A DNA stretch of 64,000 nucleotides from Fasciolopsis buskii. Lineage: Eukaryota > Platyhelminthes > Trematoda > Plagiorchiida > Fasciolidae. Where the stretch lies: the NCBI GenBank assembly GCA_008360955.1, contig LUCM01007982.1, positions 67,268 to 131,267 on the forward strand. The letters run 5' to 3'. The translations under genes and the position numbers were made by a program. Under the pieces are notes generated by a model that saw nothing but the letters and a program-made list of their open reading frames with translations, was not told where the DNA came from and did not search any database. Positions 26,131-38,746 of this stretch are shown here, piece by piece (the first letter of the stretch is position 1; each line of letters starts with the position of its first letter).

Positions 26131-28579
26131 AAATGACGATGACAGAATGTTAGCGAAGCCAATCAAAGAGTACTTGGTTTGATATACATGTCTCGGTCGA
26201 TTATAAAATAGCAACCTAAAATTAAAATCCAGCAAACGAGCAGCAGTGATCAATCAACCAACCTCGCGCGTTTTCGATTTGTACGTTGCGGATTATAACC
26301 CAGCTTCCATCGGTCAACTTTCTCACTTGGCTGCAATCTCCATTTGAAAATAATGTAACTTGTTAGTTTTAAAACAATGATGGAAGTTAAGACATAACTT
26401 TTGCCACCCGAAGCATTCAGCGAGTTTGCAATGGTAAGATTTGAGTCAACTATGTTGAATATCATTCGAATGTCTCGACTAATTATTCGTGCACGGCATT
26501 ATTTTCGGGATTCTCTAAATTTGCTCAACGGTACAGATTTCCAGCTGGTTGTGTATATTTAATTTTGCCTGACCAAATTTGAGACAGCAACTTCACTTGA
26601 GTTATTTATTCTGAAGCCTCTTCATTGATGTAGGCCGTGCGGGCACTTGAAAAGCTCCAATTCACTTGTTCATGTTTAAACAGAGAGATTGATTGTTCAT
26701 AAGTTTAGGATAAACATCCATACCCATATCAGTGTTATCGTGCTGTTTTGCTGGAGAACATTACTGCTTTTCGGGAATTATCTCATTATGCGATCAAGAC
26801 TGCTTAAAGTTATAGGAAAGTTGCTGGAGTCCACTGAACATCGTTTGGACCGCACACACGGTGACAGTCCTCAGTTAATTTTGGCGATTGATGAGAGCAG
26901 ATGAAACAAGCAAAGTTGCATACTTATATTGTCGTCGGACATCTATTTTTATTGATGCTTCAGAAAAACAAGTGAAAAGAATCGTTCTGTTTAGTTGCCT
27001 TTTCGATGACCGACAGAAATATCTGATGGATTATAACAACTCGATTTGATTTTTTCGGATGGTACTTGGACCATTTTCGGAATTGTGTTCAAACTCTATT
27101 TGCCCAAGCCATCATTTCGTCCATTCAATGTGTGACGCTGAAGTTTTGCTGAAGACAAAATTGTAATCATTGAGGCATCGTCGTCAATGTATGATATTCA
27201 TAGTTCTCCGTGCTCAACTCTTGCATGCACAGGAGACTCTGTGGCGCATTCGCTTTTCGATGACCCGAGTAATAATAAACTGCATATCACATTACCAACA
27301 GGGCCGAAATGGCAACAATACAGTGAAGTTCCCCGGAGTTTTGTTTACTAGATCAGTGAGTGAGGATTGTCACAAGCGAAGACGCGAACTGCCAGGAAAG
27401 TGGCAAGGTTAACGTGTTCAGGATTTGTTCAACATTGTCCGGGCATTTAAGCTGAACCGAAATGTCAAACGGTGCATTTTGAATCGGCAAAGAAGTAACA
27501 TGTTTTTGTCGAAAGAAGACATTTGTTTTTGTAGAATAAGATCTCAAATACAGTATGGACCGAACGGAACCGACCAGGATCATGAGATTTCGGAAGTAAA
27601 CTGTTATACCCTTTTTCAATTCAAACAGGTGCGCGTGGATCAGAAGAATGTTTGTGCTGACCAAAATAATTGTTTCTTATATGAACATGTTTAATTTGTT
27701 GGTTATCAATTTTTACAAAATCGCAAAAATTGCAAAAAGGTCATTTTAAATTAATATGCTTCTTCCCAATTTTCTTTTGGCAAAGTATAATAAATTTTTG
27801 GTCTGGAATTATTGCTTTCTGGTATTTTTGTGACCTTTCAATTGCAGATTTGGTTTTCACTGTGGCAAGGAACACGTGATCCTTAGTTCAGTTGACGCAT
27901 CCACAATTTTAGTCAATCAATCAGTCCATAATTTTTTCTGTGTAGAATGGTTTTGAACTGTTGTTGCAATCAAACGGTAGACAACATGGTGAATGAAACC
28001 TTGGAAATTTACACGGATGATAAATACTTTTGCTTTTACTTATAGATATGCTTTGCTTTTCAAAAATCGCTGTCCAAAGTTATAAGAGAGCTGAAGAGAA
28101 ACAAACGATATGACGGAGTGTTTATTGAGGATCTTCAGAATCCCCAAAATGCAAACTGGTATTAATGGAATCCTTCGTATGAAAGGAACAGTCAAAATTA
28201 GGAGAGAATGGAATCACAGTTGCAACCTATCCGGTGCAATGTGGCCGAAATCTTGACTCGATCACCTAAGCCGGCTTGGAAGTCAACGTATAGCTTCGCC
28301 TCTTAAGTCGATACGACATACTTTCAGATTGATAAACTGTGTCAAACCGATTTGTCTATTTTCCTTACTGTAACGAAACTAACTGCTAGCTGTTGGTAGG
28401 TGAATTTTTTGAAACCCGAAAAGCTTGGAGACGGGACTATGCGCCTTACTTCTTCATGCGAATTTTGACTGGAAAGCATTACCACATGACAATTAGTGAT
28501 TCTGTACTTCAGGAAGACTGCCTCGCGTTTCATCCTCTCGTGTTTTACTGGGTTCGCGGTTTGGATATTGCTGGCTAAC
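26131..28579. other. No gene recognised
   Basis: AT-rich sequence. The two overlapping opposite ORFs at 27353-27694 have no recognisable domain. Confidence 0.55.
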
Positions 28580-29270
28580 GTCTGTTCCCCTTTGGCTATT
28601 GACATACGAACTTTAGGTGCCCCATTTCTTTGTGACTATCCAAGCGAACGCGCATTAAGTCCTGGTGATTCCCCTCCCACTCTCCTCTATATTCTTATCC
28701 TTGTATTGTATCACTTCGCCCTACTGTTTCACCATCCGCGTCATATCGAACGAGTTGCTTGGGCCATCAAAACATGCTTACACAACCACACTACTATATG
28801 TGTGCCCTTCTACCCCTAATTTGTTGACTCTTGTTTGTTTCTCTCTCTTACCGATCTGATTACTCCTACTAGCACACACGGACCGCGATTTGACCTGACT
28901 GGGGCTGCGTATTCACTGCCCATCTGTTTAGTCTACCTCCTCGAGAGCAGTATTATCCTGTGCACATACACACGCACAGTTGTCAGTTTTCCAAATCTGT
29001 GTGCACCCGAAACTCATTTTGATTAGCTTCTCTCTTGGGAGCTTCGTGTTACTGCACTCATCTTCGACCGATTCGGTTAGCTTCGTTCATTCACCAACTT
29101 GACACAGCAGCGAGCTATCCTTTTTCGCGCACCGAGATTTTTAAGTTATTCGTCGACACAATCATGTCCTGTGTTTCCATTGGATATACATTTAGAAATG
29201 CCATGAAGACTGTCTCGACCTGGAGACCTCACGAAGCAAGGCGTTTACAGTTTCTAATATTCCATTAACT
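28580..29270 (+). repeat. Pyrimidine-skewed island, unclassified
   Basis: The plus strand is rich in C and T for about 700 bases, with AC-rich patches such as CACATACACACGCACAG near 28962-28978. Several overlapping short plus-strand ORFs arise because purine-starting stop codons are rare here. The composition differs from both flanks, which suggests an inserted repeat rather than a gene. No motif identifies it. Confidence 0.3.
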
Positions 29271-29882
29271 GATTTATTTCAATAATACCGTATCTCCATA
29301 GAGTCCAGGATTTCACTGCATCGGATCCGTGATTCTACAAGTTACTCATTAGCCACGTTTTACTGCGTGAAAGCAGCCCATTTAAATCCACAAAAGTAGA
29401 TTAATAATAAAATTAGAAGATATGCTGTCATGGCCCCAAAAAGTACGGCTTATAGAGCAAATAGTTATTACTCAAACCTGGTAGTTGGTCGAACACACCT
29501 GACCATTGTGTGAGTGATCAACTGCGTGCGAAACCTTCAGATGCTCCTCGATGATCAGAACCGAAACTAGACATGAAAATGAACGTGTTTGAAGCCTGAT
29601 CTTATCTTAAGTCACTCAGATCTTTCGGATTCAACGAGGGCTCATTCTGTCGATGCTGACGCAACCCAGACTGGCATGGGGGATTTCATGGTCAAGTCTG
29701 AGTGCTGCAAGCAAGCAAAGTCAGCCTGTTCCCCTTGGGGCGACAGATAAAGGATTTTCGTTTTGGTCCTGTTTCAGATCAGTTCGGTTAGCTAGGCTCA
29801 AACCGTAGATAGCCCCGAAATGTTGCTCCAGCCTGGTGGGGATATCGAGCGTGTAAGTTAGAAGTGCTTCAATGAATTTCGC
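29271..29882. other. No gene recognised
   Basis: There is a small hairpin at about 29726-29746 (CTGT..CCCC TT GGGG..ACAG) in a somewhat GC-richer patch. Nothing else is seen. Confidence 0.5.
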
Positions 29883-30161
29883 TCAACTAAATTTGTCATA
29901 TGGCCTATAACGCCTCCGCCAGCTTGGAGGTGTTCTACATATGGCTACTTGTGGTTTACCTTTTCGTGCCCTTTTCATACTTGCTTCGCAAAACTGGAAG
30001 AAGCGACGTGTTGGCCACTCTGTGACTTCACGACTAGGTATGACGAAATTACCTTCATTTTCGGCATCGTTTGGTGCTCCCTCTTTCTGGTCGTCATTTG
30101 AGTGGGGAGGATTGCCACTGATTAGAGGGGTTGTGGAATATGGATCAAAATAAAAATCCAT
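29883..30161 (-). CDS. Orphan ORF of 92 codons, hypothetical
   Basis: The predicted protein is polar. It has an acidic, asparagine-rich first half (HSNDDQKEGAPNDAENEG) and a basic tail with KRARKGK and SWRRRYRPY. There is no signal peptide or membrane span. A possible acceptor (CCGTGTTGCCTTTAG) lies about 35 bases upstream of the ATG, and a possible donor, AAAAG|GTAAAC, falls inside the KRARKGK region. It could be a short exon, a decayed repeat ORF or chance. No family is recognised. Confidence 0.2.
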   Translation of the reverse strand: MDFYFDPYSTTPLISGNPPHSNDDQKEGAPNDAENEGNFVIPSREVTEWPTRRFFQFCEASMKRARKGKPQVAICRTPPSWRRRYRPYDKFS

Positions 30162-30559
30162 CGGAGTGAATGATACGTCGCATTTCGAAATTCCTTTATT
30201 CCCCTAAAGGCAACACGGAAAGGAAACGTACATCAAAATTTGGTCGCACTCTAAGTGCCGAACTCAATGGCCGAAAAAACCACGAAAACCAACGGCTGAG
30301 GTAGATTTCTAAAAGCCACTTATAGATGCGGGTACTGTTGATTGTGATGCATTCGAAAATTCCCGATTTCATTCTTAATTTTTTAGTATTTGCGAGGTAT
30401 AAAGAAGGATCAGCACATAGTATGAATTTATTTATCCGTTTTCTTTATTATGTTTGTTTGTAGACGGCAATAAGGCCAGTTTAACATGGGTTACCATGGT
30501 TTTCGAGGTAAATTCGTCAGAAAATACAAACATAATCGTACTTGAGTATTAAAACGTTG

Positions 30560-32140
30560 TAGAGGTTTTTGGAAAGGATTTAGGGTTTATCCCAGCCTAA
30601 ATCTATCTGCTGTAAAAAACTAACTAGTCCATCACAAATACAAATTTTCGCAAATATTTTGTTCACGTATACGTTTGCATCTAAAGGCTGAAGATAAACA
30701 CTTTCTAACTGGAATATTTTGCTTCAACTAAGGTCTAAAAGTCGTGGTTGATCACGAACAAGACACTTTTTGTGGCGCGATCCATATTAAAGCGGACCTT
30801 GCGTTAAAGCCATTTAGGGATTCTGCGTTACTGGCTTGGATTGTCGTTTTGAAAGTGAAGCAGTGAGCTAGTGACAACAAAATCCTATGGTACTACAGGG
30901 TAGAGGACAATGAACTGGTTAAAATCCCCTGGTCAATTTACATATCTGTGCGCAAGCATTCCCACCATCTTAAACGAAACGAAGCCAGTTTTTACATAGC
31001 ATTAAAACAGCATAGCTTCCGAAGATAAAACCTTTCAGGGTGGAAATCAATCACATCCGAAATTGGTCACATAATTACTTATGTTCGTGTTAAAATTTTG
31101 CGAAAAATTTTCCCTCATTCCTAACACCGAATAACGGCGATATTTCTTGTACCAGCGCTCGGATGGATTCGAACATTTTTAATTGTCCCAAGGTTTAGTA
31201 GTCCAGGCGAGAAGATTGCAAACGCGGTTACCATACACAATAGTGGAAACTGCTGATTACCTTAATAAGGCACCTTTTTAATCTTGTTTATGGAAGCATG
31301 ACATGTGGTGACATGTAGAACACTTCCAAAGTAAACATTTCTACAGGGAAGTTCTTCGAAAAGGTTTCCCTCCCTTCGTATTGTCGTTCAGGTTGTTTAG
31401 CGTTAAAGGAACAGAATAGGAAGGAGTTATACAACGCACTAGATTATGGGAAACTATGTCGTCATAGTGACAGATACACCCTGGTTGTTCTAAGAAATCG
31501 GCGGCTTAAAATTTCTCGAAAAGAAGTTGCATGTTTCCCTCTGACAGAATCTGTTAGACGTAATAGCTTAAGCAAAAGTGGTTTTGTAGCAGTTTCCCTT
31601 AAATAAGGTTACCTCACGGCTGGATTTGAAGTACATCGCACCCAAAGCCACATTGCCTGAATCTTGATCTTATCCAAAATGCTTCCGTTTCTAACGTGAT
31701 ACTTTCCTGAACTACCTAATCAGTAGGTAGCAAAATCTCTCGGAGTTCGAGGTTATAGTATTTTCATACTGAAGTTCCTGGATGCCAATTGAAAATGACC
31801 AAAACATTACTGAATAATAATGGCGGGACCATCGACTGGCATTATTTATTGATACTGGATTTATGGCAATACACGCCTCAAATTGTTGTAGATAAATCTT
31901 ATTATGATCTCCTAAACTAGTTGGCAAACATTTGCGCATGGTCGCTGAAAAGATATATCGACAGCATCGCCAGCCTATTTTCTCGCTGGATAAGACCAAA
32001 AGTTACGACTGTTATTGATTAGATTTTTAAATTCTTGCTAGAAAAGAAATAAAATTCTATTACCTGATCACTTTTGTTGTCGTCAACTGAAATGGAAAGT
32101 TTTCAGATGATGCTTGTTCCATGAGTTTCGGCGAGTGTTC
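30560..32140 (+). repeat. Long diverged repeat, copy B
   Basis: Partner of copy A, about 20.7 kb further along on the same strand. Anchors are TATTAAAGCGGACCTTGC near 30785, GAACTGGTTAAAATCC near 30912, the identical 20-mer AATCAATCACATCCGAAATT near 31045, CTGAATCTTGATCTTATCC near 31658, ATGGCGGGACCATCG near 31820 and GAGTTTCGGC near 32122. It keeps no long ORF. Both copies drift into unalignable sequence beyond the stated limits, so they may be old transposon copies or a fragment of an old duplication. Confidence 0.7.
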
Positions 32141-35100
32141 CTACCTGTAACCTTGAAGTAATCTTGGCTGATTCGGAAAATGTTTTACGGAAGATACAAA
32201 GGAAACTTTGAGCAACCAAGTCCGAGAATAGCGCAACATTCCTTTCTCTTTGGTCAAAAGCAACTTTAGAAGAAGCAAGCAAATTTCCAGTATTAGACAA
32301 CAATTATTTGATCCTGATTGACAGAATCCACTTGAAATCCTCAAATTAATGCTGGCCAACTTCCGTCGTTTTGCCTATTTACACGGATTTTTCTGTATAA
32401 TGTTTGTGCCGTCGAGCATCCTTTAGAATCTGTAACAAGTAATTTCTGTTTTTCTAACTGCGTTGTAAACCGAGTAGCAATTTTTTCAACGATAGCGAAT
32501 ATCTATGTGCCTCATGACTTACGCTGATTGCTTTCTAGCGTCATTGTTGACTGCTTGGTGTAGATATAACATTGAAATAAAGCAACTTAATGAGACGGAT
32601 TAGCGCTTCAATTCTCACTCCGAATGTTGGGCCTCTTTAGACTAGCATCAGTTGATCGCAGCTCGAGCGCGAAAGGTCTTTTTATCTGGTTTGTGGTTCA
32701 ACCCTATCATAAGGCTACACGATGTGGCACCTCAACACATCCTGTTGTTTTAACCAACAGTGCAAAGTTTGTTATCTAAAGGTCAAGCCCAGCAGTCACA
32801 GACCTTCGATAAGTGTCATTCTTAGTTTGTAAACTTACTTCATCCTAATGACCTTCGTAAGCAAATCTACCTGCAGTATTGTGAGCTGTGCTTTTGCTTA
32901 TTTAGGGCTAGACTGTTTGGATTCAGAATTAGCAGAATTTCACCAAGAAACTATTCCCACGTGTGGAAGGTGAAGAATGGAATACGAATTGCGAGCTGAA
33001 TTTAGCATGACGGATTTAAAGAGGTATTTGATGTTGATTCTGCCCTACCATGCTACTGCGATACGTATTTGTCATTAGATATCCATTCACCAGAATCATA
33101 AAAGAAAGTGTATGGAAGCATTTTGTGTCAGTCCAAAGGTTGAAAAATGCCATTGCTCGCTGAAAATATGAAGGCCATCTTATATATTTAGACACTAACA
33201 TCTAACAGTCAAACTGTTCACATCGATTTAAGTCTACCAAAAATTTGATCAATCATTGCTCCTTTGTTTGCATGACTCAACAAATTTTCATCCAATTCCT
33301 GTATGCACAACATCATGAGGAACCAAAAACTACGATAGACATAAATCACAGGAAACACACGAGCACGAATTCAACGAAGTTGACTGAAACACAAACAGGA
33401 CAAATTCGAACATCGCTTTCATCACACCTACGCGCCGACGATCGATGAAGTGTTTATGAGCTATTTAGAAAATTGTGTAGTTAATTCATTTTTACAATCA
33501 AATATATTGGCTGAGAATTTAACGCTAGAATAAAAAAGCCCATGAGACCATTTTAAGTGTTTATTAGTTCAGCGAAACATTCGTTTTTCTCACCAGATAC
33601 TTTCCAACAAGTCCAAAATCATTTTTCACCAATGTCATTTATTTCTCGATTGAATGGCTACAGTTTTACAAACAAAGATGGTTTACTTCCGGTGAAATGA
33701 ATACGTGGAAGCAGTCTCGGTCATTTGGTTATTGGTGGGATGTAATTCTGTTTCCAGTATTTTCCAGTACTCCTCATCATTTGCTGCTATTTTATTCAAA
33801 CTTCAGGTTCTTATTTTAATTCTGCCTGATAAACATATATGTATCCATCATTACTTTCTGTTCTTATCTTGGTGCCGCATATTCGAAGTTTGAGTAACAT
33901 TCGTTTCATCCGTCAAGATTGTTGGTCGGTGAACAGCGACCGGGAATGTTCATTAGCATTCAACTCATTGATGCCAGTTACATATTTTCTAATGGAACAA
34001 AGAAGAGATTTCATGGCACTGAAAACGGAACATTAAACGTGGCCGCCAATATGAAACAGTTCCCGGTATGATTACGCATAAACTTTTGAGTGTAATCACT
34101 GCGGATGTATCACCATAAGATGGATATGGGAAAAATCTTATCTTCTGAATAATAACATCTTTATCATGGTCTCATCCCTGGATCCACAACGGCAATTATG
34201 TTGCGCATTTCAGCTCCCCCTGAAGAAACAGACTGACGTGTTGTGAATTCGTATAATTATTATGCTTTTGATGCGGTGCGGTAGCAAACATCGAAGAACC
34301 GCATAATATCAATCCAACGATGACAGGTGTGCTGACGATCTCAAAATGTCAAATCGCCCAGGATCCTACCAACAGACTAATAGTACAAGTCCAACTCTCT
34401 TTCCCTCTCTCATGGTCTGTTGTGCGGAGTTAGGGCAGATTTTAAAAAGAATACAATTGCTTCTGTTGGTGTTCTGGTTTTGTCCACTAAGTTTTCTGTC
34501 AGAAGCTGATTTTGCTTCTGTCATTGCTTTTAATCTGACAAAGAAAATGATAGCTTTATTAGCAGCCGACAGTGATCACTGTTCACTAAACCCAACCTAG
34601 CTTCAACTTACGACAAAAGATCTTAATCCACAAGCCTGCAAGCAAACTCAACCAAATTCTTTTTCAGTCGCGTGTTTATTCCAAACTTCACATGATACAT
34701 CGCTCCTTTGTATCTGGTTTTTGAACAGAAGTAGAGGAATCATTTTTCAAGGACGGAATATTCAATTTTTCCCTACTGGCATATGAGCCAATTAGTTGAG
34801 ATAACAATGATAGAGGGAACTGAAACCATGGCAACAAAACTATTTGCATAGTGCTTGCTTCCTGTGTGGAAAATAAACGTTATTTATTTGCGTAAACTTC
34901 AGTTCCCTGATCCTGCGCATGAATTGTCAATTCATCACATTTATTGGATTCCAAAATCAATAGTTGTTTAGGCTTTTAAAAGAGAATACAAGTTCAGAAA
35001 AATCAGCTTCACAAACAATGCCAAAGGCCGGTTGTTCATTCATTTCAGAACGGGAAACACAAAAGTTCTTTGTCCTTTTTTTGAACGCCACTCCGGCAAC

Positions 35101-38100
35101 GACGGCTTTATTAATAACAAACAGAGTGAACAATTTGTTATACAAAACTAACACTTGGAAAACAAGCAAAGTGCGTGCCTCAAAAATGTGTGCGGCAAAA
35201 GTTATTGCTGCGTTTCTTTGAATGGAAACGCTCAAGCAGTGCTACAGAGGCCATCTATTCAAAGAAAACCTTTGATGTCAATAATTTTTAAAGACATTTC
35301 TGGCTCAATCGAATGAGGAAAATTTCATTTCTGAAAAGGTAATGGTTATGTTCATAACCCGGAGCTGATTTGTCAGCTTTATAATCCATAATATATAATA
35401 ACTAATTAGGGGATACGAATTATAGGCTACCTAGTTGGTTCAAAAATATTTTGTTCGGTGTGTACTTCGACTCACCGCAATTAATCCAAGCTAACAGGAC
35501 ATCTAAGTTCCCGTTTGTGTTGCTTCGTCACTAAGGAAGCACATTTCGAACGATGGGTTGCTTGGAAACCATTGATTAGGTATTAAATCCATACGGTTGC
35601 CAAATAATAGTGTATTCTGCAGAACTATTTTCATGAAGCAATAAAAACAGTCTAACAAATTTGTACAAGTAAATATTATTTACAAAATCTGGAGCATTAT
35701 CTGTTAAAAAAGAATCATGCGAAGAAGAAATGCAATTTTACCAGTTCGTTCCCTTTACGTCCTTGTCGTCACCGTTTTATGACTAGTTTGCTCAACAATG
35801 ACAGGGCCCTGTGATGTGAAATGATCAGGTAATTGTGACAACAAAACAGCATGGAAAGCGATAATTGCCGTCTGTTTGTTGCCATCACTGGCTAGTTAGG
35901 AAAAAATTATTTTGCCTTGATTGGTGCAGTTTTGTCTCAATGATATGTCTGATTCTATGCCTTTGCTTGTATCTAACATCAACAAGACAACATTGATATA
36001 CTAACTAATAGTTGGATTTTATATTATTCCTTGAATGGAACTTTATCTGGAAACGGGCATATCAATGCTTTTCAAGCTTTTCATACCAGTGGAGGTCTCT
36101 TATTTAACTCGGTAATGATCACGTCGTCAGGCACTTGTCGATCAAATATCGACAGTGTAACCTTTGCTGAAAATTGTACAATTCGTTCCACATACATCAA
36201 AATGAAGTACAAAAGACGATCGAAAGTTTTATTCCAAAGTTATCTACGGCTAAGGAAAGTTGATAAATTGTTTGTTATTTGTTTTCGGGAAACATTTCGA
36301 ACGACTCATTTGCTAGCTAGTAAAATAAAAATTTCTTATTAACTGAGACTTATAACAGCCAAAGTTTAAGGCTGATAGTGAATCAAATTCTCTACCTACG
36401 CTTAAACTCACGATTCAGTTATCAAATGTTTCAAATAGGCCTTTTGATTCGAAAAATGAAAAATAAAATTACATTTTTTAATTTCGCTTCTATGAACGTG
36501 TTGCTCGCTGGGACCGAAAGAAGACCAGGAGTAATATAACATACCACGTGAATTAACAACGCAGATGAACTGTACCAAACAAATTGGCTGAACTGGTGCA
36601 AAGAACAGATTCTCTCAGTAATGACAGGCTGACTGGAATTTATTATTTTGCTCGTACTAAGTATGACAATATCAAACTAATTCTTTTTTCCTTTCAATTT
36701 GATCATATATTACAGTCCCTTTTGCTTGGTCGTCGCTGTTGAAAATGTTCACATGGAGATGATCAAGCAAATAGCTGGTTATTTTTTCTCAATTTGTTGG
36801 CACCAGGGGATAAATAGCCGAACGTTTCCAGAGGTCAAACTCAACAGAACACACCAGTTCATCATTTGGAATGAATCAGCTTTCTGACTGTCTTGTTACA
36901 ATTATTTTCGCTCCACAGGCATTGCTAAACTCTAGCCCGATGGCACAGGGCTCACTGTCACTTATTCAGAGCAAATTACCGTACAGTGATGCCAAAGCAC
37001 ATAGGTACACGTCTAAAACTAACACAAAGTTTGCAATTGCTTGCATAACGAATTCCGATAGATGAACCGATACAACACTGCTTTAGCGCGAAGATGAACT
37101 TTCCCATCCCGGTGCTATAAGACCGCTGATTCAGTTAGAAATGGACTAACATGACCCTAGCTGTAAATCGTCGATGAAGGGCAAAAGCTCCTCGTCATTT
37201 TTAGGTAAGGGAATATGTGGATTATACAAAATACATTATGATTTGAATACCTAACTTTAGAGACAAAACGAAAAAACTGGAATGGTCTCACTAGACGTGC
37301 TAATTGTGTAAAGATGGTCAGAATGCCAATATATCACTTAAAAGACAGCCTTCCTTGTGCATACATAACTAGTGCAGCAGTAGTCATTACCAGATTGTGG
37401 GTGATTCGCCAGTACGTCTCTTTGGATCATTGCAGTATTTTCCTAGGTATTCACATATGTGCTGAAAGCCTTGATTCCTGAAATTGGCCAAACGACGGGT
37501 AAGAACAATGCAAAGTACCATTTTCAAATCCCACAAGCAATTTGAAAATAAATGAAGTTCTAGTGATAAAAGCACCCCCGGTCGACCTTTGTACAGGCTG
37601 TAACTGACTAATGTTGGTTGTCTCAATTCAGGATTGAATATGAATCGTGTTTCTTTTGCATAAATTTATGCCAGCCAGTAAAAGTGTCATTCAACGAGAA
37701 TTCACCAGTAAAATTTCAGTTATCATTTCGCAAATATGCATTTGGCCTTTTCTGGATAATTTTCCCTTATTTGGTTAAGTCGCAATATGTTTGACCCAAT
37801 TTAATTCTGTCTGTCTGCAACACTACGTTTTCGGCTGACTTTAATCTAAAAATTTCGAATGTGTAGGCCAATATGAACTTCATTAATTTTGCAGAACAGA
37901 AAAGTTCCCCCTTGCTGTATTCGCATGGTGTCGACATATTGTTAAAACGAAATAAAATCGGGATAAACATTTGCTGCATTAATATGTCTCTTATCTAGAC
38001 TGTCCACCTGATATCGTTAGTAAAAAAGCAAGTTTTGGTTTCTATCAGGTTAGTTGGAATTAACTTATCGATAAGATTAATGCACAGCCTTATGATATTT

Positions 38101-38713
38101 ACTTTCACAAACTGGTTTGTAGCTTCACCCAATCCGTATGCGGTAACTTGCTATCTTTAAAATTGCAAAGTGGATATCGTGGCCGGAAGTTGACCTATAA
38201 ACAGATTGTACCAAAACTTGAAACCGCTGGGCGTGCCCGTAAAAGTGATGCATTTTTTATGACAAGCAAAGAATAAACCGATTCTGTTACCGTGGAAAAA
38301 CCGATCCATTTTAGTAGCTTCTGCGTAATGTTGGCAAAATAGAGGAAATTATCACCGATTTTTTGAAATTCCGGTTAGGTTCTGCGATGTTTATGAGCTC
38401 TGCACATTGAACATTTGAAAATATTCATTCATACCGGTGCAAAAGTTCGGCTCTACACACATCACACTAAGAGCAACGGTCTTTTTGATTGGGTGAAATG
38501 ATAAAAATAATGAATCCAAAAAGTACAATAGAATAGAGCGTCATGCATTGCACAAAACTGTGGAACATTTTTACTTTGCAAGTAGTTTTTGATTGATGAG
38601 GTACTGGATGGAAATAAAATAAAGTTGACCGGCAAGCAAAACACCGGTTTTTGGTGGGAAACCATTTTGATTGTTTTTAGCCTTCCAAACCTGTGATAAT
38701 TTTGCTCAACGCA

Positions 38714-38746
38714 TCCACACACACACGCACACACATGGCACACATT
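38714..38746. repeat. CA dinucleotide microsatellite
   Basis: Imperfect (CA)n with single G and T interruptions. Confidence 0.85.
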
